DNA from: Pelolinea sp. | Lineage (GTDB): Bacteria; Chloroflexota; Anaerolineae; Anaerolineales; Anaerolineaceae | Length of the DNA stretch: 34,278 nucleotides | Assembly (NCBI GenBank): GCA_030655835.1 | Contig: JAUSPC010000156.1 | Coordinates: forward strand, 1 to 34,278 | Reading direction: 5' to 3' | Shown: one piece after another, positions 1-9,472 of the stretch | How the letters are laid out: every line of letters begins with the position of its first letter | How positions within the stretch are numbered: position 1 is the first letter of the stretch | Position numbers and translations under genes: made by a program | Notes under the pieces: model-generated | Databases searched by the model: none | What the model was told of the DNA's origin: nothing | What the model saw: the letters and a program-made list of their open reading frames with translations, nothing else

Positions 1-2
1 CT

Positions 3-140
3 CACAAATGCTGTGCGGTTGAAGGCACCTTTACCTTGTTGTGGCATAATACCAGTGTGTCTGGGAATTGGTCAGATTGGGGAAATATGTACACATCAAT
101 ATTGCCAAAGCTCTCAAGAATTTTTAGAACTGATCAATAA
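3..140 (+). CDS. C-terminal fragment of a polysaccharide deacetylase-family protein (5' end outside window)
   Basis: Frame 3 is open from the window edge to TAA at 138-140: HKCCAVEGTFTLLWHNTSVSGNWSDWGNMYTSILPKLSRIFRTDQ*. The 'GTFTLLWHN...W...Y' ending resembles C-termini of polysaccharide deacetylase-like proteins. Not in the supplied ORF list because it has no start codon in the window. Confidence 0.6.
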   Translation, partial: HKCCAVEGTFTLLWHNTSVSGNWSDWGNMYTSILPKLSRIFRTDQ

Positions 141-208
141 ACTTGCAAAATCTTCAAAATTCCTATCACCGCAGCAAGCTACGGGGGATTTAATGAAGAA
201 CAAATTCT

Positions 209-1471
209 TTGGGATTAGAAATTAAAAAATTGCAAGAGGAATATCGGTCAATAAAGCCGCTTCTCTTATCGGAAATAATTCAAAAATTATCTTCCATAAA
301 TGTGAAATATATTCCTGTGATCTTCCCAAGCGGATGGGTGAATGGGTTAGGGCATTTACGCGGATTAGGGCGCGAGGGTTATCCCTGCATAGTAATTGAT
401 CCTGAGGAAGATGCACTCTGTTTCTATTCGAAATATGCTTTACCCTATCAATGTGGGAAATGTTTTTCTATGACCATTGAAGAAGAAAAAGCGCTTCTTA
501 AGGAAATTCAAGAAATTGGGGCGGCTTTAAAAAAGATCAATAAAGTCCCTGTATTATTTTTGATCGGGTCAGAGGTACTCCTTCCATTTGTGATCAAGTA
601 TTTCAGTGAATTAGAACAGAGTTTTATTTTCACAGCAGATTACAAGAATCAATTTACTTTAGAAGACAAGAAAACACAATTGGAGACTGCTGAAAGATGT
701 GGAATTGATATTCCGAAATCTTTTTTTGTATCTAATGAAGATGATTTTCTTGCTTGTTCAAAAAAGTTAGGATTTCCATATCTATTGAAACCGCGCGGTG
801 GAAAAGTGTTCTTTAGTGAATTTGGGAGGCAGGCTTTCAGAATCGAGAACATAACCGATATGAAAGAAGTATTTGAGAGAGTAAAGCATTATGATCTGAT
901 CCTTCAGGAGGAGATACCCGGACCGGATGAAAACCTTTTCACACTTGGCAGTTATGTGGACAAGCAGGGTGTTCCAAGGGCATTATTTACAGGAAAAAAG
1001 ATCAAAAGCAACCGCGACCTGGGGACGTGTACGATGGGAATTGGAGTTGAATCACCAGAAGTTAAAGAAATCGGGATTCGTTTCCTAAAGGAATCCAATT
1101 ACCATGGTGCTTCTCAAATTGAACTAAAGTTGGATGAAAGAGATAAAAAATATAAATTTATTGAAATTAATAATCGCCTTTGGAAATGGCACAGCCTGGC
1201 AATTGAAAGTGGTGTCAATATCCCTTATATCCAGTTTTTGGATTCAATTGGTGAAAGTGTTGAAGGAGTTGAACAGGATCAGATCTATGAAAGAAGATGG
1301 TGGTTGAGCATCGCTGATATTTACACAATGTTTTCCGAAATGAAAAGTGAGGAAAATCACCTTCAGAAATTTATCAGGGATATCGATTTCGATTTTGTGG
1401 ATGGTATTGGATCGTGGGATGACCCGTTGCCTGCAATTGTAAATTTTTTCCGATTCAAATGGATTAGGTGA
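209..1471 (+). CDS. ATP-grasp domain protein (carboxylate-amine ligase-like)
   Basis: 420 aa ORF; N-terminal 'VIFPSGWVNGLGHLRGLGREGYPCIVID' and ATP-grasp-like 'FPYLLKPRGG', 'LILQEEIPGPDENLFTLGSYVD', 'FIEINNRLWKWH'. Start is TTG 209; an in-frame TGA lies at 194-196. Confidence 0.75.
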   Translation: MGLEIKKLQEEYRSIKPLLLSEIIQKLSSINVKYIPVIFPSGWVNGLGHLRGLGREGYPCIVIDPEEDALCFYSKYALPYQCGKCFSMTIEEEKALLKEIQEIGAALKKINKVPVLFLIGSEVLLPFVIKYFSELEQSFIFTADYKNQFTLEDKKTQLETAERCGIDIPKSFFVSNEDDFLACSKKLGFPYLLKPRGGKVFFSEFGRQAFRIENITDMKEVFERVKHYDLILQEEIPGPDENLFTLGSYVDKQGVPRALFTGKKIKSNRDLGTCTMGIGVESPEVKEIGIRFLKESNYHGASQIELKLDERDKKYKFIEINNRLWKWHSLAIESGVNIPYIQFLDSIGESVEGVEQDQIYERRWWLSIADIYTMFSEMKSEENHLQKFIRDIDFDFVDGIGSWDDPLPAIVNFFRFKWIR

Positions 1472-1742
1472 TCGCATTTACATCTTAAACGATCAGTTTT
1501 TTTGAAAATTATTTCACGGACGATCAAGGAAACTGGTCCAGAAGATCGTTAATCGAAAGAGATTATTCTTGCATATCACTAAAAGAGATTTGTTCTTCGA
1601 AATAATTCCGCTGCATAGATGTTCTTTTTTTACTTTTGCAATTATTGGCAATTTCAGATTGTCAGGGTGATTAAATCGAAATAAGTATTTCTTATAGCAA
1701 GTTTCCCGGGAAGTTAGTTAGAGCGGAAAAAAGATATAATCA

Positions 1743-3314
1743 ATGCCAGATTTGGAATCTTTTATGCCTGAAAATAACTGCAATAAACCAAAAGAGAAAC
1801 AACCAGCGAGAAAAAAAGATTTTGGCTTCTTTTATGATGTCGTGAAACTTGTATCCGGGAACGGGTTTGTTCAGGTTTTCAGAACCGTTCTATCTCCCAT
1901 CATCAGCCGTTTGTTCCTTCCCGAGTTTTTTGGTGTAACGCAGAACTTTTCTTCTATCGCTAATATTTTTGCTGTTATCTCATCGCTACAATATGATCAA
2001 ACCATCATGCTGCCCAAAGAAAAAGAGAAAGCTGCGAATCAACTTGGTGTTAGCTTGTTTTTCTTATTCATCCTAACCCCGCTTTCTTTCATCATTATTT
2101 GGCTGTTCAAAGATAATATTTCCAACTTGCTCAATTCTCCCCAGCTAACCTCTTTTTTATGGCTTGTTCCTATTCAAGTATTTGCCATTGGCTCCTTTAA
2201 TGTATTTAAACAATGGAATGCGCGTGACAGGAAATTTTTTAGACTTTCTATCACCCAGGTTACAAATGAAGTTGCTGCAGATGGCATGACAGCCGGGTTC
2301 GGATTTGCCAATCTTGCTAGCAGTAACACTATGATCATTTCCAGGATCTCTGGTCAACTTCTTGCTTCATTAACACTTGGATCATTGGTCCTTAAAGAAG
2401 ATGGTAAGTTCATCTTCAACCACATCCGTTGGGAAGAAATGATATCTGGCATGAAGGAATATATTAAATTTCCGCAATTTAACGTATGGGCATCCTTCTT
2501 AAGCACCTTATCCCTATACCTTCCAGGGATCCTTCTTTCTGCATATTTTTCACCCACAACCGCGGGCTACTTCGCGTTGGGACAGAGTGTCCTCCGAATG
2601 CCAATTGCATTGATAGGAAATTCTATTGGTCAGGTTTTCTTTCAGCGCGGAGCCAAATCCTTCAACGAAGGCAAATTCACCGCGATAGTAGATGAAACTT
2701 TCAAGAGATTGATAATTTTCGGTGTGTTCCCCATGTTAGTAGTGATGATCATCGGAAAAGAATTATTTACAATCGCATTTGGGCCTGAATGGTCAGAAGC
2801 CGGCAAATACTCACAGATCCTGAGTCTTTGGACATTAACCATTTTCATTGCCGCCCCACTTAGCAATGTCACCAATATATTAGGGAAAAATGAAGTAAGT
2901 GTTATATTGAATATCCTCAAAGTGATTTTAGCAGTGGGCTCATTTGTCATTGGCGGGATTACGGGGAATATTTATCTGGGATTGTGGTTGTTCTCAATCA
3001 CAGGCGTGCTCACATACGGCGGGTATATTTTTTGGGCAACCAGCGCTTCTGGTATTCCTCCAAAAAAAGCTTTGAAATATGTGCTTGATAATCTAATCCA
3101 AAGCGCTCCGTTTCTGATGTTGATCTATTTATTTCAGCGATTTAATCCACTCCCTGATATCTCGATCACAAAACTGAAATTTTCGCTTCCATACATAGGC
3201 GTAATTCTCTTTTCAATCTTCATTGGCATCATTTATTATTCGATATCCATACTACGCGATCCTTCGATCAGAGAAGCACTGAATATTATGAGAAAAAAAT
3301 ATTTCAAAAAATGA
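1743..3314 (+). CDS. Wzx/MATE-like polysaccharide flippase (oligosaccharide translocase)
   Basis: 523 aa, many hydrophobic helices; 'RTVLSPIISRLFLPEFFGVTQNFSSIANIFAVISSLQYDQTIMLPK' is typical of the polysaccharide biosynthesis flippase family. Next internal ATG at 1764 is an alternative start. Confidence 0.8.
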   Translation: MPDLESFMPENNCNKPKEKQPARKKDFGFFYDVVKLVSGNGFVQVFRTVLSPIISRLFLPEFFGVTQNFSSIANIFAVISSLQYDQTIMLPKEKEKAANQLGVSLFFLFILTPLSFIIIWLFKDNISNLLNSPQLTSFLWLVPIQVFAIGSFNVFKQWNARDRKFFRLSITQVTNEVAADGMTAGFGFANLASSNTMIISRISGQLLASLTLGSLVLKEDGKFIFNHIRWEEMISGMKEYIKFPQFNVWASFLSTLSLYLPGILLSAYFSPTTAGYFALGQSVLRMPIALIGNSIGQVFFQRGAKSFNEGKFTAIVDETFKRLIIFGVFPMLVVMIIGKELFTIAFGPEWSEAGKYSQILSLWTLTIFIAAPLSNVTNILGKNEVSVILNILKVILAVGSFVIGGITGNIYLGLWLFSITGVLTYGGYIFWATSASGIPPKKALKYVLDNLIQSAPFLMLIYLFQRFNPLPDISITKLKFSLPYIGVILFSIFIGIIYYSISILRDPSIREALNIMRKKYFKK

Positions 3315-3490
3315 TCTGATTTTTCTCGTTTCACACCAGGTACTCTAAAATCATTTATCATATATTCCACTTTACGAATTAACATTTGGGTGCTTATGAA
3401 TTTTTGTGATCGAAGTAACGGCTCAAGGACAATAAAAAAATCTAATAATATTTCTAACACTTATAATTACAGCGATATCAGAAATTTAGA

Positions 3491-5527
3491 ATGAATATAA
3501 AAACCAGAAAAAGCTCAAAGTTACCTGCCATCCTAACTTGGTTATTGTTCGGATCATTGGGTTTCTTATCGTTTCGCGAATTTTTTAATCTCAATATTCT
3601 CGCGTTCATCAGATCTGAAAGCTTATTCGCTTCCCGTCGATTTATTGTGTTCCTTGCCACTTCCATCATTTCAACATTCCTGTGGGCTGCATATTACTTT
3701 GTGCTGATTCGAAGAGAACGTCCACCCACTTTCTCAACAATTGATAGTTTCCCAACTATTCTGAAATATTTATTTTTTGGAACTCTGTTCATTTCCCCTG
3801 CGTTATTAAAATGGATCATCCCCCTTCCGGAAAATTTCACACTGGGATCATGGACCATGGTCTTTCTTTTCTATTTAGTGTCCATAATTTCACTGAATTT
3901 TATTTCCCGAGAAGGATCAATTTTACATTGGCTGCTTTGGGTGGGTATATTTTTCATGCTTAGCGGTGCCGGTTATTCCATCTTTTCGAAATTAGACCTG
4001 GTTACTTCTTACCCGTTTCCTACATATTGGTCAGAAGGAAACAGGTTCTTTGATTACTCCACACTCTTTGGCAGTTACCGATATATCTTTGAACCTGGCG
4101 AGAAAATCAAAGCTTTCATCAGTTGGGGTATGCAGCTTCCATGGGCTCTTCCATTCATATTCCCCAATCTATCTATCGGAGGTTTCAGGCTATGGTATCA
4201 ACTAGTTTGGATAATTCCATCGCTGTTGCTGGGATGGTTGGCAATTTCTAATAAGAAAAATAAGAACAACTTCATTGTTTCGATTATATTCGCTTTGTGG
4301 GTTTATCTTTTTCTCGATCAGGGTCCGATTTATGCACCGTTGATCATCGCTGCCATTTTAACGATCATTGCGGTCAGACTTCCGCTCACTCCCGGTGCAA
4401 TATTAATAATCATCGCATCTTATTATGCCCACAGCGCACGCTGGACCTGGGGATATGCCCCCGGGATCTGGGCAGGTTTACTGGCATTACTTTTCATCTC
4501 AGGGCCATCATTCAAGAAGAAAAACCTAAGACAGCTGGTCAAACCCATAATCCTCGGTATTGCAGGTTATTTGGGAGGGCAGCTGCTGCCCTCCGTTATT
4601 CGGGCGTTCACCAATCAGTTACAGGTAAAATTTCTTCCAAACCCGGTAGCCTCGACAACAAGACAGCCCTTGCTCTGGGATCGACTTTTTCCAAACCCTA
4701 CTTATCCACCCGGGATCATTCTCGGCCTTGTTTGGGCAGCTATGCCTGTGGTCATTTTTCTGATCATCTTGGTGATCAAGAAAAGTTGGAAGATCAATTG
4801 GCTGCAGGGCATTTCCGTTTTTATAGTAGCCAGCTCATTTCTGATAGTTGGAATAATCGCCAGCACAAAGATTGGCGGCGGAAGTAATCTTCATAATTTG
4901 GATATGTTTTTGGTATCGTTAGTTCTTATATCTTCGGCTGCGGTCAACCACTTATTAGCCGATGACCCTCAACCTACTATTAATAAAATATTGCTCATTC
5001 TATCCCTTTTAGCTGTTTTTATTGCACCAGTCGCGTTCACACTGCAAAACAACGAACGGTTGGAACTGCCCTCTAATGACAAGACTGCCGAAGCTATGGC
5101 CGCTGTCCAAAACAAGATCGAAGAATACAGCGTGCACGGCAATATATTATTCATCGACCACCGACAGTTATTAACTTTTGGATTGGTAAAAAATGTTCCA
5201 TTGGTCGATGCGTACGAGAAAAAATATCTTATGGATCACGCTTTAGCGGATAACGAAAGCTATTTCCAGGGTTTTTATAAAGACATTTTCAACCATGAAT
5301 TTGTTCTGATCGTAAATGAACCTTCAAATATTATTGCCAGAGGGTCTGAATACTCGTTTGGTGAAGAGAACGATGCGTATGTAAAGTGGGTTACCGCTCC
5401 ATTATTGTGTATGTATGAACCACTATACACTTCTCAGGCAACTTCGTTGGAGTTGCTAATTCCGCGCACCTCTCCTCCTCCAGAAACTCTGCCATGTGAG
5501 GATATTTTTTCATTTCTAAATGATTAA
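3491..5527 (+). CDS. Large polytopic membrane protein, function unknown (glycosyltransferase-C-like or polymerase-like topology)
   Basis: 678 aa with multiple predicted TM segments and a C-terminal soluble domain; located in a polysaccharide cluster. No family confidently recognised. Confidence 0.7.
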   Translation: MNIKTRKSSKLPAILTWLLFGSLGFLSFREFFNLNILAFIRSESLFASRRFIVFLATSIISTFLWAAYYFVLIRRERPPTFSTIDSFPTILKYLFFGTLFISPALLKWIIPLPENFTLGSWTMVFLFYLVSIISLNFISREGSILHWLLWVGIFFMLSGAGYSIFSKLDLVTSYPFPTYWSEGNRFFDYSTLFGSYRYIFEPGEKIKAFISWGMQLPWALPFIFPNLSIGGFRLWYQLVWIIPSLLLGWLAISNKKNKNNFIVSIIFALWVYLFLDQGPIYAPLIIAAILTIIAVRLPLTPGAILIIIASYYAHSARWTWGYAPGIWAGLLALLFISGPSFKKKNLRQLVKPIILGIAGYLGGQLLPSVIRAFTNQLQVKFLPNPVASTTRQPLLWDRLFPNPTYPPGIILGLVWAAMPVVIFLIILVIKKSWKINWLQGISVFIVASSFLIVGIIASTKIGGGSNLHNLDMFLVSLVLISSAAVNHLLADDPQPTINKILLILSLLAVFIAPVAFTLQNNERLELPSNDKTAEAMAAVQNKIEEYSVHGNILFIDHRQLLTFGLVKNVPLVDAYEKKYLMDHALADNESYFQGFYKDIFNHEFVLIVNEPSNIIARGSEYSFGEENDAYVKWVTAPLLCMYEPLYTSQATSLELLIPRTSPPPETLPCEDIFSFLND

Positions 5528-6122
5528 TAGAAACATTTTGACAAGAGGCTTTTATCAAAGGGACACTCTTACCGTTGCGCGTCAATTGATCGGGAAATTA
5601 TTGGTACGAACTATAGACGGGGTTCGGATTAGCGGCATCATCTACGAAACCGAAGCATATGATGGGGAGACCGATCTTGCCTGCCATGCAAGCAGCGGAA
5701 AAACAAATCGGAATGTGGTCATGTACGGCGAAGGAGGGCATGCGTATGTTTACTTCACTTATGGAATGCATTGGATGATGAATTGTGTCACAGGGAAACT
5801 TGAGCATCCTTCAGCAGTCCTAATTCGCGCAATACTCCCGATTGAAGGAATAAATCATATCAAAAACAATCGGTCGCCGATCAAGGAAAAACATTGGTGC
5901 GATGGGCCAGGCAAATTAACCAAGGCATTTGGTATCACAAATGAATTGAATGGGGTTGATTTATGCAATATCAAAAGCCCTTTGCACATTGAAAAAAGAG
6001 CACCATTAATAGATGGATGGGTTGCAATAACTCCTCGGATAGGAATTGACCGTACGCCGGAGCCCTGGAAAAGCAAACCATGGCGGTTTATTGCGGAAGT
6101 TTCAAAGCTAAAATTCATATAA
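5520..6122 (+). CDS. DNA-3-methyladenine glycosylase (AAG/MPG family)
   Basis: 200 aa; 'FYQRDTLTVARQLIGKLLVR', 'ISGIIYETEAYDGETDLACHASSGKTNRNVVMYGEGGHAYVYFTYGMHWMMNCVTG', 'CDGPGKLTKAFGI' are AAG-family signatures. Overlaps the upstream stop by 8 nt. Confidence 0.93.
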   Translation: MINRNILTRGFYQRDTLTVARQLIGKLLVRTIDGVRISGIIYETEAYDGETDLACHASSGKTNRNVVMYGEGGHAYVYFTYGMHWMMNCVTGKLEHPSAVLIRAILPIEGINHIKNNRSPIKEKHWCDGPGKLTKAFGITNELNGVDLCNIKSPLHIEKRAPLIDGWVAITPRIGIDRTPEPWKSKPWRFIAEVSKLKFI

Positions 6123-6141
6123 AATTAGAATTGATTATAAT
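6114..6141 (+). promoter_or_regulatory. Candidate sigma70-type promoter upstream of the PglD-like gene
   Basis: TTCATA (6114-6119), 16-nt spacer, TATAAT (6136-6141); followed by AGGA and ATG 6160. By-eye match only. Confidence 0.35.
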
Positions 6142-6159
6142 CATCTCAGGACAAATCAT

Positions 6160-6855
6160 ATGACACAAGAAAATTATCCGAAATTTGACTTTGATCCCAC
6201 AAAAGTAGTCGTTTACGGTGGGGGCGGATTGAGCAAAATGATCATTGAAACCGTGCGCGTGCTTGGAACATACCAAATCCTCGGTGTGATCGATGACAAT
6301 ATGGAAAAAGGCTCGGACGTGATCGGTTCCCCTGTGCTTGGCGGTGTTGATGTTCTGCCAAAGTTGAAGAAAGATGGCGTTCGCCTGGTCGTAAATTCAG
6401 TTGGAGGGATTGGAAATTATAAACTGCGGCTGGATATTTTCAATACGCTGGCTGAAGAAGGGTTCGTTTGCCCAGTAATTGTCCATCCAACCGCACACAT
6501 TGATCCGAGCGCGCGTCTCGATCCCGGGGTGCTAGTGCTTGCCCAAAGCTATATCAGCGGAAACGCTGTCGTAGGCATGGGTACATTGATCAATAACAGT
6601 GTTGTTGTTTCACATGACTGCGTGCTTGGAGTCTGCACCAATCTATCCCCGGGAGCAAAAATTGCTGGAGATGTGATCATAGACGATTATGCACAAATAG
6701 GAATGAACGCAACAGTAAACATTGGCGTTAGAGTCGGTAAAGAATGCCTGATCGGGAACGGAGCGACGATCAAAAAAGATGTTCCTCCCAAGACCCGCGT
6801 GTATGCTGGAGCAATCTGGCCAAAGTACATCCCGAACAATAATAAGGCAATATAA
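6160..6855 (+). CDS. PglD/NeuD-like sugar O/N-acyltransferase (left-handed beta-helix)
   Basis: 231 aa; N-terminal 'VVVYGGGGLSKMIIETVRVLGTYQILGVIDDN' plus hexapeptide-repeat C-terminus ('NNSVVVSHDCVLGVCTNLSPGAKIAGDVIIDDYAQIGMNATVNIGVRVGKECLIGNGATIKKDVP'). Confidence 0.88.
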   Translation: MTQENYPKFDFDPTKVVVYGGGGLSKMIIETVRVLGTYQILGVIDDNMEKGSDVIGSPVLGGVDVLPKLKKDGVRLVVNSVGGIGNYKLRLDIFNTLAEEGFVCPVIVHPTAHIDPSARLDPGVLVLAQSYISGNAVVGMGTLINNSVVVSHDCVLGVCTNLSPGAKIAGDVIIDDYAQIGMNATVNIGVRVGKECLIGNGATIKKDVPPKTRVYAGAIWPKYIPNNNKAI

Positions 6856-6858
6856 ATA

Positions 6859-7302
6859 ATGTTTCGTAAAAATCCTTCGCTTTCAAATCAAGATCAATCT
6901 GCCAATATTGAACGGGTAACATCAGTACTCGGCGCAGAAATAATCTGGAAAGGCAAGCTCACTGGTAAGGGAGGCGTTCGCATTGAAGGCACTTTTGAAG
7001 GGGAAATTGCCATCCAGGGACTTGTTGTCGTCGGAGAAACAGGAAAAGTAACCTGCGAAAACGTGCGTGCGAATACAGTCATTATCGCAGGGGGTTTAAA
7101 TGGGGGTATCACTGCAAAAAAACTAGAGATCCGAAAAACAGGCCGGGTTTGGGGAGATGTGGTCGTTTCAGCTTTTTCAACTGAAGAAGGCGGTTTCCTT
7201 CGCGGTCAGATTACCATGCAAGAAGAAGTTGACCTTGGCATAAAACAGGTCGACAATGAAACCAATGATCCATCTGAACCCGCACAGTTTTCCCCATCCT
7301 AA
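6859..7302 (+). CDS. Bactofilin (polymer-forming cytoskeletal protein)
   Basis: 147 aa; 'TVLGAEIIWKGKLTGKGGVRIEGTFEGEIAIQGLVVVGETGKVTCENVRANTVIIAGGLNGGITAKKLEIRKTGRVWGDV' is a classic bactofilin beta-helix repeat. Confidence 0.9.
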   Translation: MFRKNPSLSNQDQSANIERVTSVLGAEIIWKGKLTGKGGVRIEGTFEGEIAIQGLVVVGETGKVTCENVRANTVIIAGGLNGGITAKKLEIRKTGRVWGDVVVSAFSTEEGGFLRGQITMQEEVDLGIKQVDNETNDPSEPAQFSPS

Positions 7303-7359
7303 ACCACCATCACTGAAACATTTTTGAAAATCAGAAAAAAACATTAAAAAGGCAAAAAT

Positions 7360-8550
7360 ATGGCTGCAAAAAAATACATGGTACCAATGTCCAGCCCGGA
7401 TATCAGTGAAGATGATCGGCAGGCGGTTTTTGAAACAATGCAAACAAGATATCTCAGCATTGGCCCAAAAATCGAAGCATTTGAGCGATCTTTCCGTGAA
7501 TTTACGGGGGCAGCAGAAGCTGTCGGAGTAAATTCGGGGACATCTGGGCTGCATCTGTGTGTCAAAGCTGCAGGTATTTCGGAGGGAGATCTGGTCATCA
7601 CCACCCCATTCTCATTTGTATCTTCCACCAATGTACTTCTATTTGAACGCGCTGTCCCAGTTTTCGTAGATGTAGACCCAATGACAGGCAACCTAGACGT
7701 AGCCCAGGTAAAGCAGGCTGTCGAGGATATTATTTCTAAAGATCCCGGTAAGTTAAAAAAATGGTTACCAAAAAAAATAGCCGTGAAAACAGGACCACTC
7801 AAGGCAATTCTTTCTGTTGATGTATTTGGACAACCTGCGGAGTATGACCAACTCCAAAAAATTGTATCTGACCATGAACTTACATTGATAGAAGATTCAT
7901 GTGAAGCACTTGGAGCAGAATACAAACATAAAAAAGCCGGCGGATTTGGTGATTTTGGTGTTTTTGCTTTCTATCCGAATAAACAGGTCACAACCGGTGA
8001 AGGCGGAATGGTCATAACCAACAATAAGGAGTATGCAGATATGCTGCGCGCGCTACGCAACCAGGGTCGGGCGCCGGGTGATACCTGGCTGCAGCACACC
8101 TATCTGGGTTATAACTACCGTTTGGATGAATTGAGCGCTGCACTCGGTATTTCCCAAATGAAGCGTGTCAACAAGTTACTGAACGATCGGCAGAGAGTTG
8201 CTGACTGGTATAACGCAAAACTCAGTCAGATCAATGGTGTCGAAAAACCATTTGTTACAACTGATACAACCAGAATGAGTTGGTTCGTATATGTAATTCG
8301 TCTGGATAAGCAGATCGATCGGGATGTGTTAGCAAATAAGCTGGATATTGCCGGAATTCCTGTTAGACCTTATTTCCTTCCCATCCACCTGCAGCCATAC
8401 ATGGTCGACCTATTTGGTTATCAATCCGGAGATTATCCGGTAACCGAAGATATTGGAAACCGAAGTATTGCGCTTCCATTTTCCGGTATTATGACTGAAG
8501 AACAAGTGGATCTTGTATGTGAAAAATTATCTGAATGTCTTCTAAATTGA
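7360..8550 (+). CDS. DegT/DnrJ/EryC1/StrS-family PLP-dependent sugar aminotransferase
   Basis: 396 aa; 'GVNSGTSGLHLCVKAAGI', 'VITTPFSFVSSTNVLLFERAVPVFVDVDP', 'LIEDSCEALGAEYKHKKAGGFGDFGVFAFYPNKQVTTGEGGMVIT' (PLP-lysine region). Confidence 0.93.
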   Translation: MAAKKYMVPMSSPDISEDDRQAVFETMQTRYLSIGPKIEAFERSFREFTGAAEAVGVNSGTSGLHLCVKAAGISEGDLVITTPFSFVSSTNVLLFERAVPVFVDVDPMTGNLDVAQVKQAVEDIISKDPGKLKKWLPKKIAVKTGPLKAILSVDVFGQPAEYDQLQKIVSDHELTLIEDSCEALGAEYKHKKAGGFGDFGVFAFYPNKQVTTGEGGMVITNNKEYADMLRALRNQGRAPGDTWLQHTYLGYNYRLDELSAALGISQMKRVNKLLNDRQRVADWYNAKLSQINGVEKPFVTTDTTRMSWFVYVIRLDKQIDRDVLANKLDIAGIPVRPYFLPIHLQPYMVDLFGYQSGDYPVTEDIGNRSIALPFSGIMTEEQVDLVCEKLSECLLN

Positions 8551-8566
8551 TCATAAAGGTTGATTG

Positions 8567-9472
8567 ATGGATGAAAATATATCTCACCAACCCCTAATTC
8601 AACGCGGCGTAGTTGTTCATCTTGGTTTCCTTTTGATCCTGCTCGCTGCAAGCGGGTATCTTCTCTGGTCAGCTTTAATTCAGCAAGTAAGAGGGGTCTT
8701 TATTTTATATCTGATCGCCTGCGTGACCTCTTTTTTACCATTTCCATTCTTCCTATACCGCCTGATATCCCTCCTTCGTGCGAATTACTCTTTATCCCGT
8801 GACGGTGTAAGTATTCAATGGGGGCTGCGGATAGAAGAAATCCCAATGGCAGATATCGAATGGGTACGTCTACCTGAAGATATTGCAACAAAATTACCGA
8901 TGCCGCGGATCAATTTTCCTGGTGCAATTTTAGGCGTTCGAAATCATAGGGATCTTGGGAAAATAGAATACATTGCGTCAGATATCAACAATTTGATGTT
9001 GATAGCCACAAAAAAACAAATATTTGCCATATCTCCACGGGACATTAGTACATTTCAAAATGATTTTTATCGGTTTGCAGAGATGGGATCTATTACACCG
9101 ATCGCTGAAAAATCCAATCAACCACAATTTATACTCTCCACTCTATTTAAAGATAAAGCTGCCAGAAGATTACTTTTTTCCAGCGCAATCCTTTCCCTAT
9201 TACTTCTGATCGTCATAAGTTTCATTATCCCAACACGAGACACAGTTCCATTAGGATTAGAAGCAATTGGAGCAAATCGACAGGAATCTCCATCTGAGAG
9301 ATTGATCCTGCTTCCCCTCCTTTCCCTTTTTGTTTTTTTTGTCGATTTTGGATTTGGTTCATACCTTTTTAGAAAAAAGGGCTTTAAAAGTGCCGCGTAT
9401 ATTGTTTTTTCCGCATCCTTGATCTTACCGCTCTCCTTTACAGCGTTATTGTTGTTAATCCTCTTTTCATAA
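8567..9472 (+). CDS. Membrane protein with PH-like cytoplasmic region, unknown function
   Basis: Hydrophobic N-terminal pair of helices, central soluble region ('YSLSRDGVSIQWGLRIEEIPMADIEWVR') resembling bacterial PH domains, and C-terminal TM helices. ORF track start is TTG 8564; ATG 8567 after AAAGG is more likely. Confidence 0.55.
   Translation: MDENISHQPLIQRGVVVHLGFLLILLAASGYLLWSALIQQVRGVFILYLIACVTSFLPFPFFLYRLISLLRANYSLSRDGVSIQWGLRIEEIPMADIEWVRLPEDIATKLPMPRINFPGAILGVRNHRDLGKIEYIASDINNLMLIATKKQIFAISPRDISTFQNDFYRFAEMGSITPIAEKSNQPQFILSTLFKDKAARRLLFSSAILSLLLLIVISFIIPTRDTVPLGLEAIGANRQESPSERLILLPLLSLFVFFVDFGFGSYLFRKKGFKSAAYIVFSASLILPLSFTALLLLILFS

Noticed and set aside
13-225. 70-aa ORF MRLKAPLPCCGIIPV...
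   Set aside because: Wrong frame: frame 3 encodes a recognisable deacetylase-like C-terminus over the same bases; the 70-aa product has no recognisable pattern.
1487-1551. AACGATC...GATCGTT inverted repeat in the 1471-1743 intergenic region
   Set aside because: 7-bp arms separated by ~50 nt; GATC is frequent in this window, so likely coincidental.
4297-4887. 196-aa alternate-frame ORF within the membrane protein
   Set aside because: Overlaps a convincing membrane-protein reading frame; composition (many His/Arg/Ser) is typical of an out-of-frame translation.
7344-7925. 193-aa antisense ORF within the aminotransferase
   Set aside because: Opposite to a strongly recognised DegT-family coding region; low-complexity Ser/Thr-rich shadow translation.
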